A stretch of 64,000 nucleotides of DNA from DATKKG01 sp035543015 (GTDB lineage Archaea; Thermoproteota; Nitrososphaeria; Conexivisphaerales; DTJL01): positions 15,796 to 79,795 of the forward strand of contig DATKKG010000063.1 in assembly GCA_035543015.1 (NCBI GenBank), read 5' to 3'. Under the pieces are notes generated by a model. That model searched no databases and had not been told where the DNA came from. It saw only the letters and a list, made by a program, of their open reading frames with translations. This document shows, piece by piece, positions 43,393 through 51,577 of the stretch; within the stretch, counting starts at the first letter, position 1, and each line of letters starts with the position of its first letter. The position numbers and the translations under genes were made by a program.

Positions 43393-44808
43393 GTGAAACG
43401 GAGAGTGACAGCCCCCTTCAGGGTTGAGAAGGACTACCTCGGTCCGGTGAACGTGCCTTCCGACGCCTACTACGGGGTCCAGACGGCGAGGGCGGTCGAG
43501 AACTTCAAGATCAGCGGAATCCGGCCCCACCCTCTGTACGTCCGCACCTCGGCCTTGGTGAAGTGGGCCGCGGCCGTGGGCAACATGAAGGCCGGGACGC
43601 TGGACAGACGGAAGGGAGAAGCCATCTGTCGGGCGGCTGAGGAGGTCTACTCCGGGAGACTGCTGGACCAGTTCGTCGTCGACGTGTTCCAGGCCGGGGC
43701 GGGGACGTCCCACAACATGAACGTCAACGAAGTCATAGCCAACCGGGCCATCGAGCTCCTCGGAGGCGAGAAGGGCCAATACTCCGTAGTCCATCCCAAC
43801 GACGACGTGAACATGGGGCAGTCCACCAACGACTTCGTGCCCACCGTCATCAGGGTCACGTTGCTCCTCATGATGAGGGAGCTCCAGGCAGAGCTGGAGT
43901 CGCTCGAGTCCTCCCTCGGTGACCTTGCGACCAAGTACGGCCCGGTGGTCAAGCCCGGACGCACACACCTCATGGATGCGGCGCCAATCAGGTACGGCCA
44001 GGTCTTCGACGGATGGAGGAGGACCATTTCGAAGGACGGCGACAGGCTGAAGGAGGCGGGCGAGATGCTGACGGAGCTCAACCTCGGCGCCTCGGCCGTC
44101 GGCACCGGGGTCAATGCGGAGCCGGCGTACGTCGACGAGGCCATCCGATTCCTTTCCGAGAAGACCGGGTTCAGGTTCAGGAGCCCGGCCTCGTTCGTGG
44201 ACGTGACGCACTCCATGGCCGACATGCAGTGGGCGATGTCCTCCCTGAAGGCCCTGGCGCTGGACGTTTCGAAGATCTGCAACGACCTCCGTCTGATGAA
44301 TTCGGGCCCGGTCACCGGCTTCGGAGACATCACCCTCCCCGCGGTCCAGCCCGGGTCCTCGATCATGCCTGGGAAGGTGAACCCGGTGATAGCCGAATGC
44401 ATGAACATGATCTGCTTCCACGTGATGGGGAGCGAGAGGGCCGTGGAGGAGGCCGCGCACATGGGCCAGATGGAGCTCAACGTCATGATGCCCCTCATCG
44501 CCTATGAGTCGACGATGTCCCTCGAGATCATGAGGAACGGGCTCAGGATGCTCAGAGAGAGGCTTCTCTCCGGCATCGTGATCGACGTGGAGAGGGAGAG
44601 GCGCCTCGTGGAAGCGAGCTCCGGCATCGCCCTTGCCCTCAACCCGTATCTCGGATTCGACAGGACCGCGGAGATCGTCAAGGAGGCCATGAAGAGGGGG
44701 GTCACCGTCCGGCAGGTCATAAGCGAGAAGAAGCTGATGACCGACGAAGAGCTGGACAAGGTCCTGGACCCGTACAGGATCACGCAGCGCGGAATCGTCA
44801 AGGAATAG
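43393..44808 (+). CDS. Aspartate ammonia-lyase / class II fumarase family
   Basis: Lyase of 471 residues with the superfamily signature GSSIMPGKVNP (321-331). VHPNDDVNMGQSTNDF and KPGRTHLMDAAP are also present. The region after the signature, VIAECMNMICFHVMG, looks aspartase-like, while GRTHLMDA looks fumarase-like. With a class I fumarase at 38.5-40.0 kb, aspartase (aspartate to fumarate plus ammonia) is the better call. A TTTAAG box lies 27-32 bases before the GTG start. Confidence 0.85.
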   Translation: MKRRVTAPFRVEKDYLGPVNVPSDAYYGVQTARAVENFKISGIRPHPLYVRTSALVKWAAAVGNMKAGTLDRRKGEAICRAAEEVYSGRLLDQFVVDVFQAGAGTSHNMNVNEVIANRAIELLGGEKGQYSVVHPNDDVNMGQSTNDFVPTVIRVTLLLMMRELQAELESLESSLGDLATKYGPVVKPGRTHLMDAAPIRYGQVFDGWRRTISKDGDRLKEAGEMLTELNLGASAVGTGVNAEPAYVDEAIRFLSEKTGFRFRSPASFVDVTHSMADMQWAMSSLKALALDVSKICNDLRLMNSGPVTGFGDITLPAVQPGSSIMPGKVNPVIAECMNMICFHVMGSERAVEEAAHMGQMELNVMMPLIAYESTMSLEIMRNGLRMLRERLLSGIVIDVERERRLVEASSGIALALNPYLGFDRTAEIVKEAMKRGVTVRQVISEKKLMTDEELDKVLDPYRITQRGIVKE

Positions 44809-44809
44809 G

Positions 44810-45946
44810 CTATATCTTCCAGTCGATGTCGACGGTCTCCTTGCGCACGAAGACCGTAATCAGTCCCCAGACCATGGCGACGAACCAGACCGGTGAGTAG
44901 ACGATGTAGTAGAGGAGGAAGTAGACCGGATTGAAATGGTACCCGAGCCTACGCGTGAAGTAGAGGTAGACAAAGGAGTACCCCATGAGGCCCACCAGAA
45001 GAGAGAGCCCGATGCTGAAGAGGTTCGGCAGGGCGCCGTAGGGAATGAAGGCGGGTATGAAGATCGGGAATGACCTCGAAGAAAGGGTCAACATGAGCAG
45101 GGCGAACAGGTCGATGGCCGCCACGTTCTTGAAGGTGAGACCGAAGAGGGCGCTCAGGACGGCGGGGAAGATCATGATCAGCGCGGTGCCGAGAATACCC
45201 GGGTGCCTCTTGAGAGCCGAGAAGAGCGGCCGGTAGTTGTCGTGGAACCAGACCGAGGTCCCGTAGGCCCACCTCTTCCGTTGGGCCCACCATCTCTTCA
45301 GGGTCGGGGGGGCGAAGGTGTCCACCTGGATGTCGTCGGCGTACTTGAAGCTGAGGTCGTGAAGGTAGGCCCTGAGACCCAGGTCGAGGTCTTCGGATAT
45401 GACCGCCTTGAAACCGCCTATCCTGGCATAGGCTTCCCTCGTGATGGCGAAGCCGGCGCCGTTGACGCCCAAGGTCTTCTTCATCCTCCGAGCCATCATC
45501 CAGTTCGCCGCGTTGAACCCCACGTACTCATAGTAGATGATGTTGGAGAGGAGGCCCTCTATCACCACGCCCTTCTTCATCTCGAGCATGTCGAAGCCCC
45601 TGATCTGCGAGGCTGTCCTAGATATGAGATCGGGGGTCTTGATCACGATGTCCGAATCGAGGAAGATCAGGACGTCGCCGCTCGAAGAGGAGTAGCAGTC
45701 GTCTATGGCCCTGACCTTGCCCCTTCTGCGGTCGCTGAGCTTGAAGCGGACGTCCCGTCCGAACCTCTCAACGAGCTCCATCGACTTCTCCGTGGGCTCG
45801 TCTATGGCTACTATGATCTCCTTCGCCGGATGCGGGTCCGCGACGAGCTTGCCGAGGGTGTCTTCGAGGGTCTTAGACCAGCCTAGCACAGGCACAATGA
45901 CTGACACCCTCTCGGACGGAGAGGGCGATACCTCGGACACGCGCAT
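44810..45946 (-). CDS. Processive family 2 glycosyltransferase with membrane segments
   Basis: Protein of 378 residues. A GT2 domain carries DSD (97-99) in FLDSDIV, SEDLDLG further on and QRKRW, the QxxRW motif of processive synthases (cellulose, hyaluronan, chitin). About four hydrophobic helices follow. It may polymerise a surface polysaccharide or extend a lipid-linked glycan. Its tail is nearly convergent with the aspartase gene (one base). Its promoter on the minus strand is CTTTTAAAG at 45976-45984. Confidence 0.85.
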   Translation of the reverse strand: MRVSEVSPSPSERVSVIVPVLGWSKTLEDTLGKLVADPHPAKEIIVAIDEPTEKSMELVERFGRDVRFKLSDRRRGKVRAIDDCYSSSSGDVLIFLDSDIVIKTPDLISRTASQIRGFDMLEMKKGVVIEGLLSNIIYYEYVGFNAANWMMARRMKKTLGVNGAGFAITREAYARIGGFKAVISEDLDLGLRAYLHDLSFKYADDIQVDTFAPPTLKRWWAQRKRWAYGTSVWFHDNYRPLFSALKRHPGILGTALIMIFPAVLSALFGLTFKNVAAIDLFALLMLTLSSRSFPIFIPAFIPYGALPNLFSIGLSLLVGLMGYSFVYLYFTRRLGYHFNPVYFLLYYIVYSPVWFVAMVWGLITVFVRKETVDIDWKI

Positions 45947-45975
45947 GACCCTTGGTAGCGCTTGTCCAAACGCGA

Positions 45976-46026
45976 CTTTAAAAGCATACCTCCGCGAACC
46001 CCCCGAATCGCGCTGAAGCCTTAAAT
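45976..46026. promoter_or_regulatory. Divergent promoters, GT2 gene and tRNA-thiolation gene
   Basis: CTTTTAAAG (minus strand, 45976-45984) lies 30-38 bases before the GT2 ATG. TTAAAT at 46021-46026 lies 28-33 bases before the plus-strand ATG at 46054. Confidence 0.5.
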
Positions 46027-46053
46027 CGCCTGGTCCGAAGTGAGGTTCGAGCT

Positions 46054-47076
46054 ATGAGCGGCGTGCAGGGAAGGAAGCCGAAGGCCATGGTGCTGCTCTC
46101 GGGCGGCCTGGACAGCACCCTTGCCCTCGCCATGATGAAAGAGATGGGCGTCGACGTCATAGCCGTAAGCTTCAAGACGCCATTCTGCAACTTCGACTGC
46201 GGAAGCGGAGCCTGCGGAGGCAAGATCGGCGACACCACGCTGAAGTATGGCGTCGAATGGAAGCCGGTGAGCTTGGGCACGGAGTATCTCGATATCGTGA
46301 GGAAGCCGCGCCACGGGCACGGCAGCGCCTTGAACCCCTGCGTCGACTGCCGGGTCATGATGTACGGCAGGGCGAAGGCGATGATGAAGGAGCTCGGCGC
46401 GGACTTCATAGTCACGGGGGAGGTCGTCGGCCAGAGGCCCATGAGCCAGAACCGCCAGGCACTGGACATCATCGAAAGGGAGTCGGGGCTGCAGGGGCTC
46501 ATCCTGCGACCCCTTTGCGCCCAGCTGATGGAGCCCACCATCCCCGAGAAGGAGGGGTGGGTGGACAGGTCCAGGCTGCTATCGGTCGAAGGGAGGAGCA
46601 GGAGGGTGCAGATCCAGATGGCGAAGTCGATCGGCTGGAAGGAGTACCCCAACCCTTCAGGGGGATGCCTCCTCACGGAGAAGGGCTTCGCACGCCGGCT
46701 CAAGGACCTCTTTGAGCATGAGCAACACCCTGACCAGAACGACATAGACCTGCTGAAGGTGGGGAGACACCTGAGGCTGGAGCAGGGGGCTAAGCTCGTC
46801 GTGGGCAGGGACGTCCTCGAGAACAGCGAGATATCGGCGCTCGCCAGGGAGGACGACGTCCTCATGGAAGTCGAGAAGATACCGGGCCCCATGGGCCTCC
46901 TGAGGGGAAGGTTTGGCGAGCCGCAGGTGGTCGTCGCCGCCTCCGTCGTGGCGCGGTACAGCGACGCCCCCAGGGACGTGGAGGCGAAGGTCTCCTGCAG
47001 GCTGAAGTCTGCGGCCGCCAGCTCGGTCTCCGTCATGCCCATGGCCGCGGCTGAAGTCGCCAAGTTGATCCTCTAG
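46054..47076 (+). CDS. ATP-pyrophosphatase, tRNA thiolation enzyme (ThiI/MnmA-like)
   Basis: 340-residue PP-loop enzyme. The PP motif SGGLDST (16-22) activates a tRNA uridine for sulfur insertion. Cysteines Cys45, Cys49 and Cys54 (CNFDCGSGAC), the CVDC pair at 96-99 and one in PSGGCLL are the likely thiol or Fe-S residues. The stretch TGEVVGQRPMSQ is typical of a prokaryotic family distinct from classical MnmA. Position in the tRNA modified (U8 or wobble) is not decided by sequence. ATG at 46054. Confidence 0.78.
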   Translation: MSGVQGRKPKAMVLLSGGLDSTLALAMMKEMGVDVIAVSFKTPFCNFDCGSGACGGKIGDTTLKYGVEWKPVSLGTEYLDIVRKPRHGHGSALNPCVDCRVMMYGRAKAMMKELGADFIVTGEVVGQRPMSQNRQALDIIERESGLQGLILRPLCAQLMEPTIPEKEGWVDRSRLLSVEGRSRRVQIQMAKSIGWKEYPNPSGGCLLTEKGFARRLKDLFEHEQHPDQNDIDLLKVGRHLRLEQGAKLVVGRDVLENSEISALAREDDVLMEVEKIPGPMGLLRGRFGEPQVVVAASVVARYSDAPRDVEAKVSCRLKSAAASSVSVMPMAAAEVAKLIL

Positions 47077-47112
47077 GGAGCTAGCCATGCGCGGCATTTA
47101 CTCTCACAAATC

Positions 47113-47118
47113 TTATAT
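47113..47118 (+). promoter_or_regulatory. TATA box of the RAM-domain gene
   Basis: TTATAT lies 28-33 bases before the ATG at 47146, which favours that start over the GTG three codons earlier. Confidence 0.5.
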
Positions 47119-47145
47119 TGCACCAATGCCGAATCTGTGTTCGGC

Positions 47146-47376
47146 ATGCCAATTGCATTCGTGTTACTGAACGTAGAGCCAGGGGGAGAGGACGAGGTTT
47201 TGCAGTCCCTCAAGACTATCCCTGAGGTCAGGGAAGCCTATCGCGTCTACGGGGTCTACGACACCGTGGTCAAGATTGAGGCCGGCACGGCGGAGAAGCT
47301 GAAGGAGCTGATCACCTGGAAGGTCAGGCGCCTGAACAAGGTGCGCTCCACGCTGACGATGCTGGCCGTCGAATAG
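47146..47376 (+). CDS. Stand-alone Lrp/AsnC ligand-binding (RAM) domain protein
   Basis: Protein of 76 residues from ATG at 47146, consisting only of the RAM domain of Lrp-type regulators (MPIAFVLLNVEPG then VRRLNKVRSTLTM). It lacks a helix-turn-helix, so it cannot bind DNA alone. Such proteins bind amino acids or pair with full-length Lrp factors. It lies just before PPDK but has its own promoter. Confidence 0.85.
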   Translation: MPIAFVLLNVEPGGEDEVLQSLKTIPEVREAYRVYGVYDTVVKIEAGTAEKLKELITWKVRRLNKVRSTLTMLAVE

Positions 47377-47417
47377 GGCGGCCCTTCGAGAAGCAAGCCC
47401 ACATAGCCGCCGAAATC

Positions 47418-47422
47418 TTTAA
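47418..47422 (+). promoter_or_regulatory. TATA-like box of ppdK
   Basis: TTTAA within AATCTTTAAG lies 36-40 bases before the PPDK ATG. Confidence 0.4.
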
Positions 47423-47457
47423 GCCCACTAGCCGGACCCAACCACAGGGTGTAGTCA

Positions 47458-50130
47458 ATGACAGTGGGCCTTCAGGTCTATACGTTCAGTGAAGCCACGG
47501 CGCTCGGTCTCTCGAAGTTTGAGTTGGGAGGCAAGGGCTTCGGCCTCGTCGAGATGACGAAGCTGGGCCTCCCGGTGCCGCCGGGGATCGTGATAACCAC
47601 CGGGATGTGCAAGGAGTACTTCAAAGCCGGCAGGAAGTTCCCGGAGGGCTTCGAAGCGAAGGTCAAGGAGAAGGTGAAGGTGCTGGAGGCGACCAGCGGC
47701 AAGAGGTTCGGGGACCCAAAGTACCCGCTTCTGGTGTCGATCAGGTCTGGTGCTCCGTTCTCCATGCCAGGCATGATGGACACCATCCTCAACCTGGGGA
47801 TAAACGACAAGACGGTCGAGGACGTCGCTAGGGTGTTCGACGACCCCAGGTTCGCCTATGACACCTACAGGCGTTTCCTCCAGCTCTTCGGCAAGATAGT
47901 GATGAAGGTCCCCGGCGAAGAGTTCGAGAAGATAATCGACGAGGAGAAGGCGAAGGCGGGGGTCGGGAGCGACGTCGAGATGTCCGCCGGCTCCTGGAAG
48001 GAGGTGGCCCGGCGCTTCAAGGCGCTGATCAAGGAGAGGACGGGCAAGGAGGTCCCCCAGGACCCCATGGAGCAGCTGTTCATGGCGGTGGCCGCAGTCT
48101 TCGACTCATGGTACAACCCGAGGGCCGCCGAGTACAGGAAGATTTACAAGATCTCCGAGGAGCTGGGGACCGCCGTCAACATCGTCGTAATGGTCTTCGG
48201 GAACATGGACGACCAGTCGGCGACCGGCGTCGCATTCACGCGCAACCCCTCGACGGGCGAGAACAAGTTCTACGGGGAGTACCTGGTGAAGGCCCAGGGC
48301 GAAGACGTGGTGGCCGGGATAAGGACCCCGCAGCCCATCGACACCCTCCAGCAGTACCTGCCGCAGGCCTTCGCGGAGTTCCTGGAGATCTCCAGCAAGC
48401 TGGAGGGCTACTTCAAGGACATGCAGGACATCGAGTTCACGATCGAAAGGGGGAAGCTCTACATGCTGCAGACGCGGACGGGGAAGAGGACCGCCCAGGC
48501 GGCGGTGCAGATCGCCACGGATATGGTGGAGGAGGGCCTGATCTCAAAGGAGGAGGCGATAGGTCGCATCGACCCGGCCCAGTTCGAGCAGCTCCTGCAC
48601 AAGCAGATCGACCCCAGCTACAAGGGCGTGCCGATAGCCCAGGGCCTAGCGGCCTCGCCGGGCGCGGCATCGGGCAGGGCGGTGTTCACCGTGGAGGAGG
48701 CCGTGAAGGCCAGGGAGAGGGGCGAGGCGGTGATTCTGGTGCGTCCGGAGACTGCCCCCGAGGACATCTCGGGCATGGTGGCGTCCGAAGGCGTGCTGAC
48801 GAGCAGGGGAGGGAAGACGAGCCACGCGGCGGTCGTTTCAAGGGGGATGGGCAAGCCCTGCATCGCGGGGGCTGAGGAGGTCAAGATAGACCTCGAGAAG
48901 GAGACGTTCACTTCGAGAGGGCAGAAGGTCAGGAAGGGAGACATAATCACCATCGACGGCGGGACGGGCCTGGTCTTCGTCGGCAGCGTACCCGTGGTCG
49001 AGCCCGAGCTGACGCCCTCGGTCAACAGCCTTCTCTCCTGGGCCGACGCGATCAGGCGGCTGAAGATACGAGCCAACGCCGACACCCCCGCAATGGCCTT
49101 GGCGGCGAGGAAGAACGGGGCGCAGGGGATCGGCCTCTGCAGGACCGAAAGGATGTTCAACGCGCCTGCCAGGCTGCCCATCGTGCAGGCCATGATAGTG
49201 GCCGACACCAAGGAGGAGAGGCAGGTCCAGCTGGACAAGCTTGAGCCGCTTCAGAAGAGCGACTTCGAGGAGATCCTCAGGGCGATGGAGGGCCTCCCCG
49301 TGACCATCAGGCTGATGGACCTCCCGCTGCACGAGTTCCTGCCCAAGTTCGAGGAGCTCCTCCCCGAAGTCCTGCAGATGCGCATGACGAACCCCGGATC
49401 GCCCGAGCTTCCCGCCAAGGAGAGGCTCCTGAAGCGCGTGACGCAGCTGCAGGAGCACAACCCGATGCTGGGCCACAGGGGCGTTAGGGTGGCGATGTCG
49501 TACCCGGAGATATACCGGATGCAGGTCCGCGCCATATTCGAAGCGGCGGCCGAACTGGTCAAGAAGAAGGTCCAGGTGGAGCCGGAGATCATGATTCCGC
49601 AGGTGGCGGAGGCAGAGGAGTTCCGCATCGCCAGGCAGATAGTGGACGAAGTCGCCGCCGAGGTGACGGCGAAGGAGGGAGTCGAAGTGGAGTACCGCGT
49701 GGGGACCATGGTGGAGACGCCGAGGGCCGCGCTGACGGCAGACAAGATAGCCAAGTACGCCCAGTTCTTCTCCTTCGGCACGAACGACCTGACCCAGGCG
49801 ACGTTCGCCTTCAGCAGGGACGACGTCGAAGGGAAGTTCATGCCGCTCTACCTCAGCCTGAAGATACTGCCGTTCAACCCGTTCGAGTCGCTGGACCCCG
49901 ACGGCGTGGCGCGCCTCATGGGCATAGCGGTGAAGGACGGCAGGAAGGCGAACCCCGAGCTGACCATTGGCATATGCGGGGAACACGGCGGGGACCCCAA
50001 GTCGATAGCCATCGCCGACTCCCTCGGGCTGGACTATGTGAGCTGCTCGCCCTACAGGGTCCCTGTGGCGAGGCTGGCAGCGGCCCAGGCGACGATCCAG
50101 GAGAAGCTGCAGACTAGGTCCTCCGTCTAG
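47458..50130 (+). CDS. ppdK: Pyruvate, phosphate dikinase
   Basis: Converts pyruvate, ATP and Pi to phosphoenolpyruvate or the reverse; 890 residues, the usual size. The N-terminal nucleotide-binding domain (to about 340) is followed by the phospho-histidine His456 in GKTSHAAVVSRGMGKPC and the C-terminal TIM barrel with Cys840 in GICGEHGGDP. The stretch SFGTNDLTQATFAFSRDD is diagnostic of PPDK. It supports gluconeogenesis or energy-saving glycolysis with pyrophosphate. ATG at 47458. Confidence 0.97.
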   Translation: MTVGLQVYTFSEATALGLSKFELGGKGFGLVEMTKLGLPVPPGIVITTGMCKEYFKAGRKFPEGFEAKVKEKVKVLEATSGKRFGDPKYPLLVSIRSGAPFSMPGMMDTILNLGINDKTVEDVARVFDDPRFAYDTYRRFLQLFGKIVMKVPGEEFEKIIDEEKAKAGVGSDVEMSAGSWKEVARRFKALIKERTGKEVPQDPMEQLFMAVAAVFDSWYNPRAAEYRKIYKISEELGTAVNIVVMVFGNMDDQSATGVAFTRNPSTGENKFYGEYLVKAQGEDVVAGIRTPQPIDTLQQYLPQAFAEFLEISSKLEGYFKDMQDIEFTIERGKLYMLQTRTGKRTAQAAVQIATDMVEEGLISKEEAIGRIDPAQFEQLLHKQIDPSYKGVPIAQGLAASPGAASGRAVFTVEEAVKARERGEAVILVRPETAPEDISGMVASEGVLTSRGGKTSHAAVVSRGMGKPCIAGAEEVKIDLEKETFTSRGQKVRKGDIITIDGGTGLVFVGSVPVVEPELTPSVNSLLSWADAIRRLKIRANADTPAMALAARKNGAQGIGLCRTERMFNAPARLPIVQAMIVADTKEERQVQLDKLEPLQKSDFEEILRAMEGLPVTIRLMDLPLHEFLPKFEELLPEVLQMRMTNPGSPELPAKERLLKRVTQLQEHNPMLGHRGVRVAMSYPEIYRMQVRAIFEAAAELVKKKVQVEPEIMIPQVAEAEEFRIARQIVDEVAAEVTAKEGVEVEYRVGTMVETPRAALTADKIAKYAQFFSFGTNDLTQATFAFSRDDVEGKFMPLYLSLKILPFNPFESLDPDGVARLMGIAVKDGRKANPELTIGICGEHGGDPKSIAIADSLGLDYVSCSPYRVPVARLAAAQATIQEKLQTRSSV

Positions 50131-50151
50131 GGCCCGGGGCGTCCCCTATCA

Positions 50152-50159
50152 TTTAATAA
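50152..50159 (+). promoter_or_regulatory. TATA box of tRNA-Arg
   Basis: TTTAATAA lies 27-34 bases before the 5' end of the tRNA, correct spacing for an archaeal tRNA promoter and support that the gene is transcribed. Confidence 0.55.
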
Positions 50160-50200
50160 ACCGGCTCCGCCGACTCGTCCGATGCGGGCCCGTAGCGCAG

Positions 50201-50222
50201 TCCCGCCGCGAGGCGGGGCGAA
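50201..50222 (+). other. Proposed non-canonical tRNA intron in the D loop (22 nt)
   Basis: Six-pair hairpin CCCGCC (50202-50207) / GGCGGG (50212-50217) closed by GCGA. A three-pair helix (50196-50198 with 50218-50220) and an outer helix (50190-50195 with 50223-50228, one G-U) flank 3-base and 2-base bulges, a relaxed bulge-helix-bulge. Cutting after G50200 and A50222 yields D loop AGCTATGGATA, a normal form. Confidence 0.7.
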
Positions 50223-50247
50223 CTATGGATAGCGCGAACGCCTCCTA

Positions 50248-50260
50248 TCCCATGGGGGAG
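50248..50260 (+). other. Canonical tRNA intron at position 37/38 (13 nt)
   Basis: Central helix CTCC (50242-50245) pairs with GGGG (50255-50258, one G-U). Three-base bulges TAT (50246-50248) and AGA (50259-50261) flank it, exactly the bulge-helix-bulge cut by archaeal tRNA endonuclease. Excision leaves a seven-base loop with anticodon CCT. Confidence 0.8.
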
Positions 50261-50430
50261 AGCGTTAGGCCGTGGGTCCAAATCCCACCGGGCCCGCTCT
50301 CATCCTCCGTCCCAAACCCAGGTTCCAGGAGCCACGCGTCTCACAGGCTCCCCGAACAATCTTTTTCAATGCGCATGCGGAAGGGACACCGTCGATAGGC
50401 CATGGAAGCCCTCTCCGGAGTCGTGTCGCC

Positions 50431-51576
50431 TTGAGCAAGGTCGACTACATCAACCGTATCTTCGAAAACCTGAATGATGTGGACGTCGCGGAGGTCGAGC
50501 CGTTCTACCATGACCTCACGAGCGCCGGAGTGATCATACCAAGCGGCGAAGGAAGGTCGAAGGGGGCCATCTCGGTCGCCTGCAGCGAGCTCGCCAAGAT
50601 GAGCTACGGGAAGAGGGTGCTCGACAGGGGGGACATCGGCTTCCCGGCCACCGACATAGCCTTGGCAGCCCCCATCCTGAGAAGGAAGTACGGCCAGGTA
50701 TGCCTCCTCATCAATTCCAGCAGCGGCAAGTCGCTCACCCCGCTGCTCGACGCCCAGAAGCTGGGGATCTACCTGGAGAACACGGGGCAGGCCAGGGACT
50801 TCAGGATCGACCTCATCACGTCCGACCCCGAGTCTCCGATGGCGAAGCTGTCCGCAAAGTACGGCAACATGATAGTCCTGAAGAGCAGGGAGGAGGCGGA
50901 CGCCCTGGTGGAAGCCAAGGAGTTCAAGAGCTTCGGGATACTCGAGGATATGTTCTCGCTGGCCAGCGGGCTGCTGGCCCACGGCATGGTCGAAGCCATG
51001 TGGGAGGAGGCGCCCGCCACGAAGGTGCTCCCCATCGTGAAGGGGATGTCGGAGGAGATATCGACGCTGATGGACGATTTCGTCGGGTCGGAGTACTTCG
51101 AGCACCTCATCGATTCCCTGGAGAAGAGGAACACCTGCTTCTTCGCCGGCCTCGGAAGCAGCAAGGAGGTCGTAAGGATGGCCGCAGTCAGGGTCGGGCA
51201 TGTCAAGAGGGCCCTGGGAGACCTCGTCTACGTCTCGGGCGACTCGAACATCCCTCCGCCCAGGGCCGGGGATACCATCATAGTCGTGTCGATGAGCGGC
51301 GAGACGGAGATAGTGGCCGGCTGGTGCAGGAACTTCAAGAAGATGGGAGGGGAGATCGCCTCCATCGTGGGCACCCCGGACAGCACAATCGGGTCCCTCT
51401 CCGACCGCACCTACGTGTTGAAGGGGGACTGGAAACCGGGGACCCCGAGCAGCTTCTACATGAAGGCGGCCTATCTGCTCAGCCCGCTGCCCATCTACCT
51501 GGTGGAGCGCGTCGAGCGACGAGGGCTCAAGCTGCCGGAGAACATACTAAGGTGGCACAGGTCGGTAATATCCTAG
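50431..51576 (+). CDS. Double SIS-domain protein, C-terminal part 6-phospho-3-hexuloisomerase-like
   Basis: 381 residues from TTG at 50431; upstream in-frame starts would run into the tRNA. Two sugar-isomerase (SIS) domains are seen. The second contains FFAGLGSSKEVVRMAA and VVSMSGETEIVAGW, the sugar-phosphate-binding loops seen in PHI. It may isomerise a sugar phosphate; the first half is less clear. No 3-hexulose-6-phosphate synthase lies nearby, so pathway assignment is open. Confidence 0.75.
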   Translation: MSKVDYINRIFENLNDVDVAEVEPFYHDLTSAGVIIPSGEGRSKGAISVACSELAKMSYGKRVLDRGDIGFPATDIALAAPILRRKYGQVCLLINSSSGKSLTPLLDAQKLGIYLENTGQARDFRIDLITSDPESPMAKLSAKYGNMIVLKSREEADALVEAKEFKSFGILEDMFSLASGLLAHGMVEAMWEEAPATKVLPIVKGMSEEISTLMDDFVGSEYFEHLIDSLEKRNTCFFAGLGSSKEVVRMAAVRVGHVKRALGDLVYVSGDSNIPPPRAGDTIIVVSMSGETEIVAGWCRNFKKMGGEIASIVGTPDSTIGSLSDRTYVLKGDWKPGTPSSFYMKAAYLLSPLPIYLVERVERRGLKLPENILRWHRSVIS

Positions 51577-51577
51577 C

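Larger units (their letters stand above)
50186..50296 (+). tRNA. tRNA-Arg (anticodon CCT) interrupted by two introns
   Basis: Mature parts form a standard 76-base tRNA. Acceptor is GGGCCCG / CGGGCCC with discriminator G, D stem GCGC / GCGC, anticodon stem AACGC / GCGTT with loop CTCCTAA (anticodon CCT, codon AGG), variable AGGCC, T stem GTGGG / CCCAC. Two inserts must be removed: 22 bases in the D loop (50201-50222) and 13 bases after position 37 (50248-50260). The T loop reads TCCAAAT, with C where the nearly invariant U55 is expected. Confidence 0.88.

Noticed and set aside
48838..49986. Long minus-strand ORF of 382 codons opposite PPDK
   Set aside because: Antisense to a strongly conserved gene; the composition (His/Arg/Val/Leu-rich, no fold) is the usual GC-rich shadow.
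50272..50288. Likeness between the repeat core and the T arm of tRNA-Arg (GGTCCAA, CCCAC)
   Set aside because: Only seven contiguous bases plus five more match; no acceptor-stem part is shared, so chance is enough to explain it.
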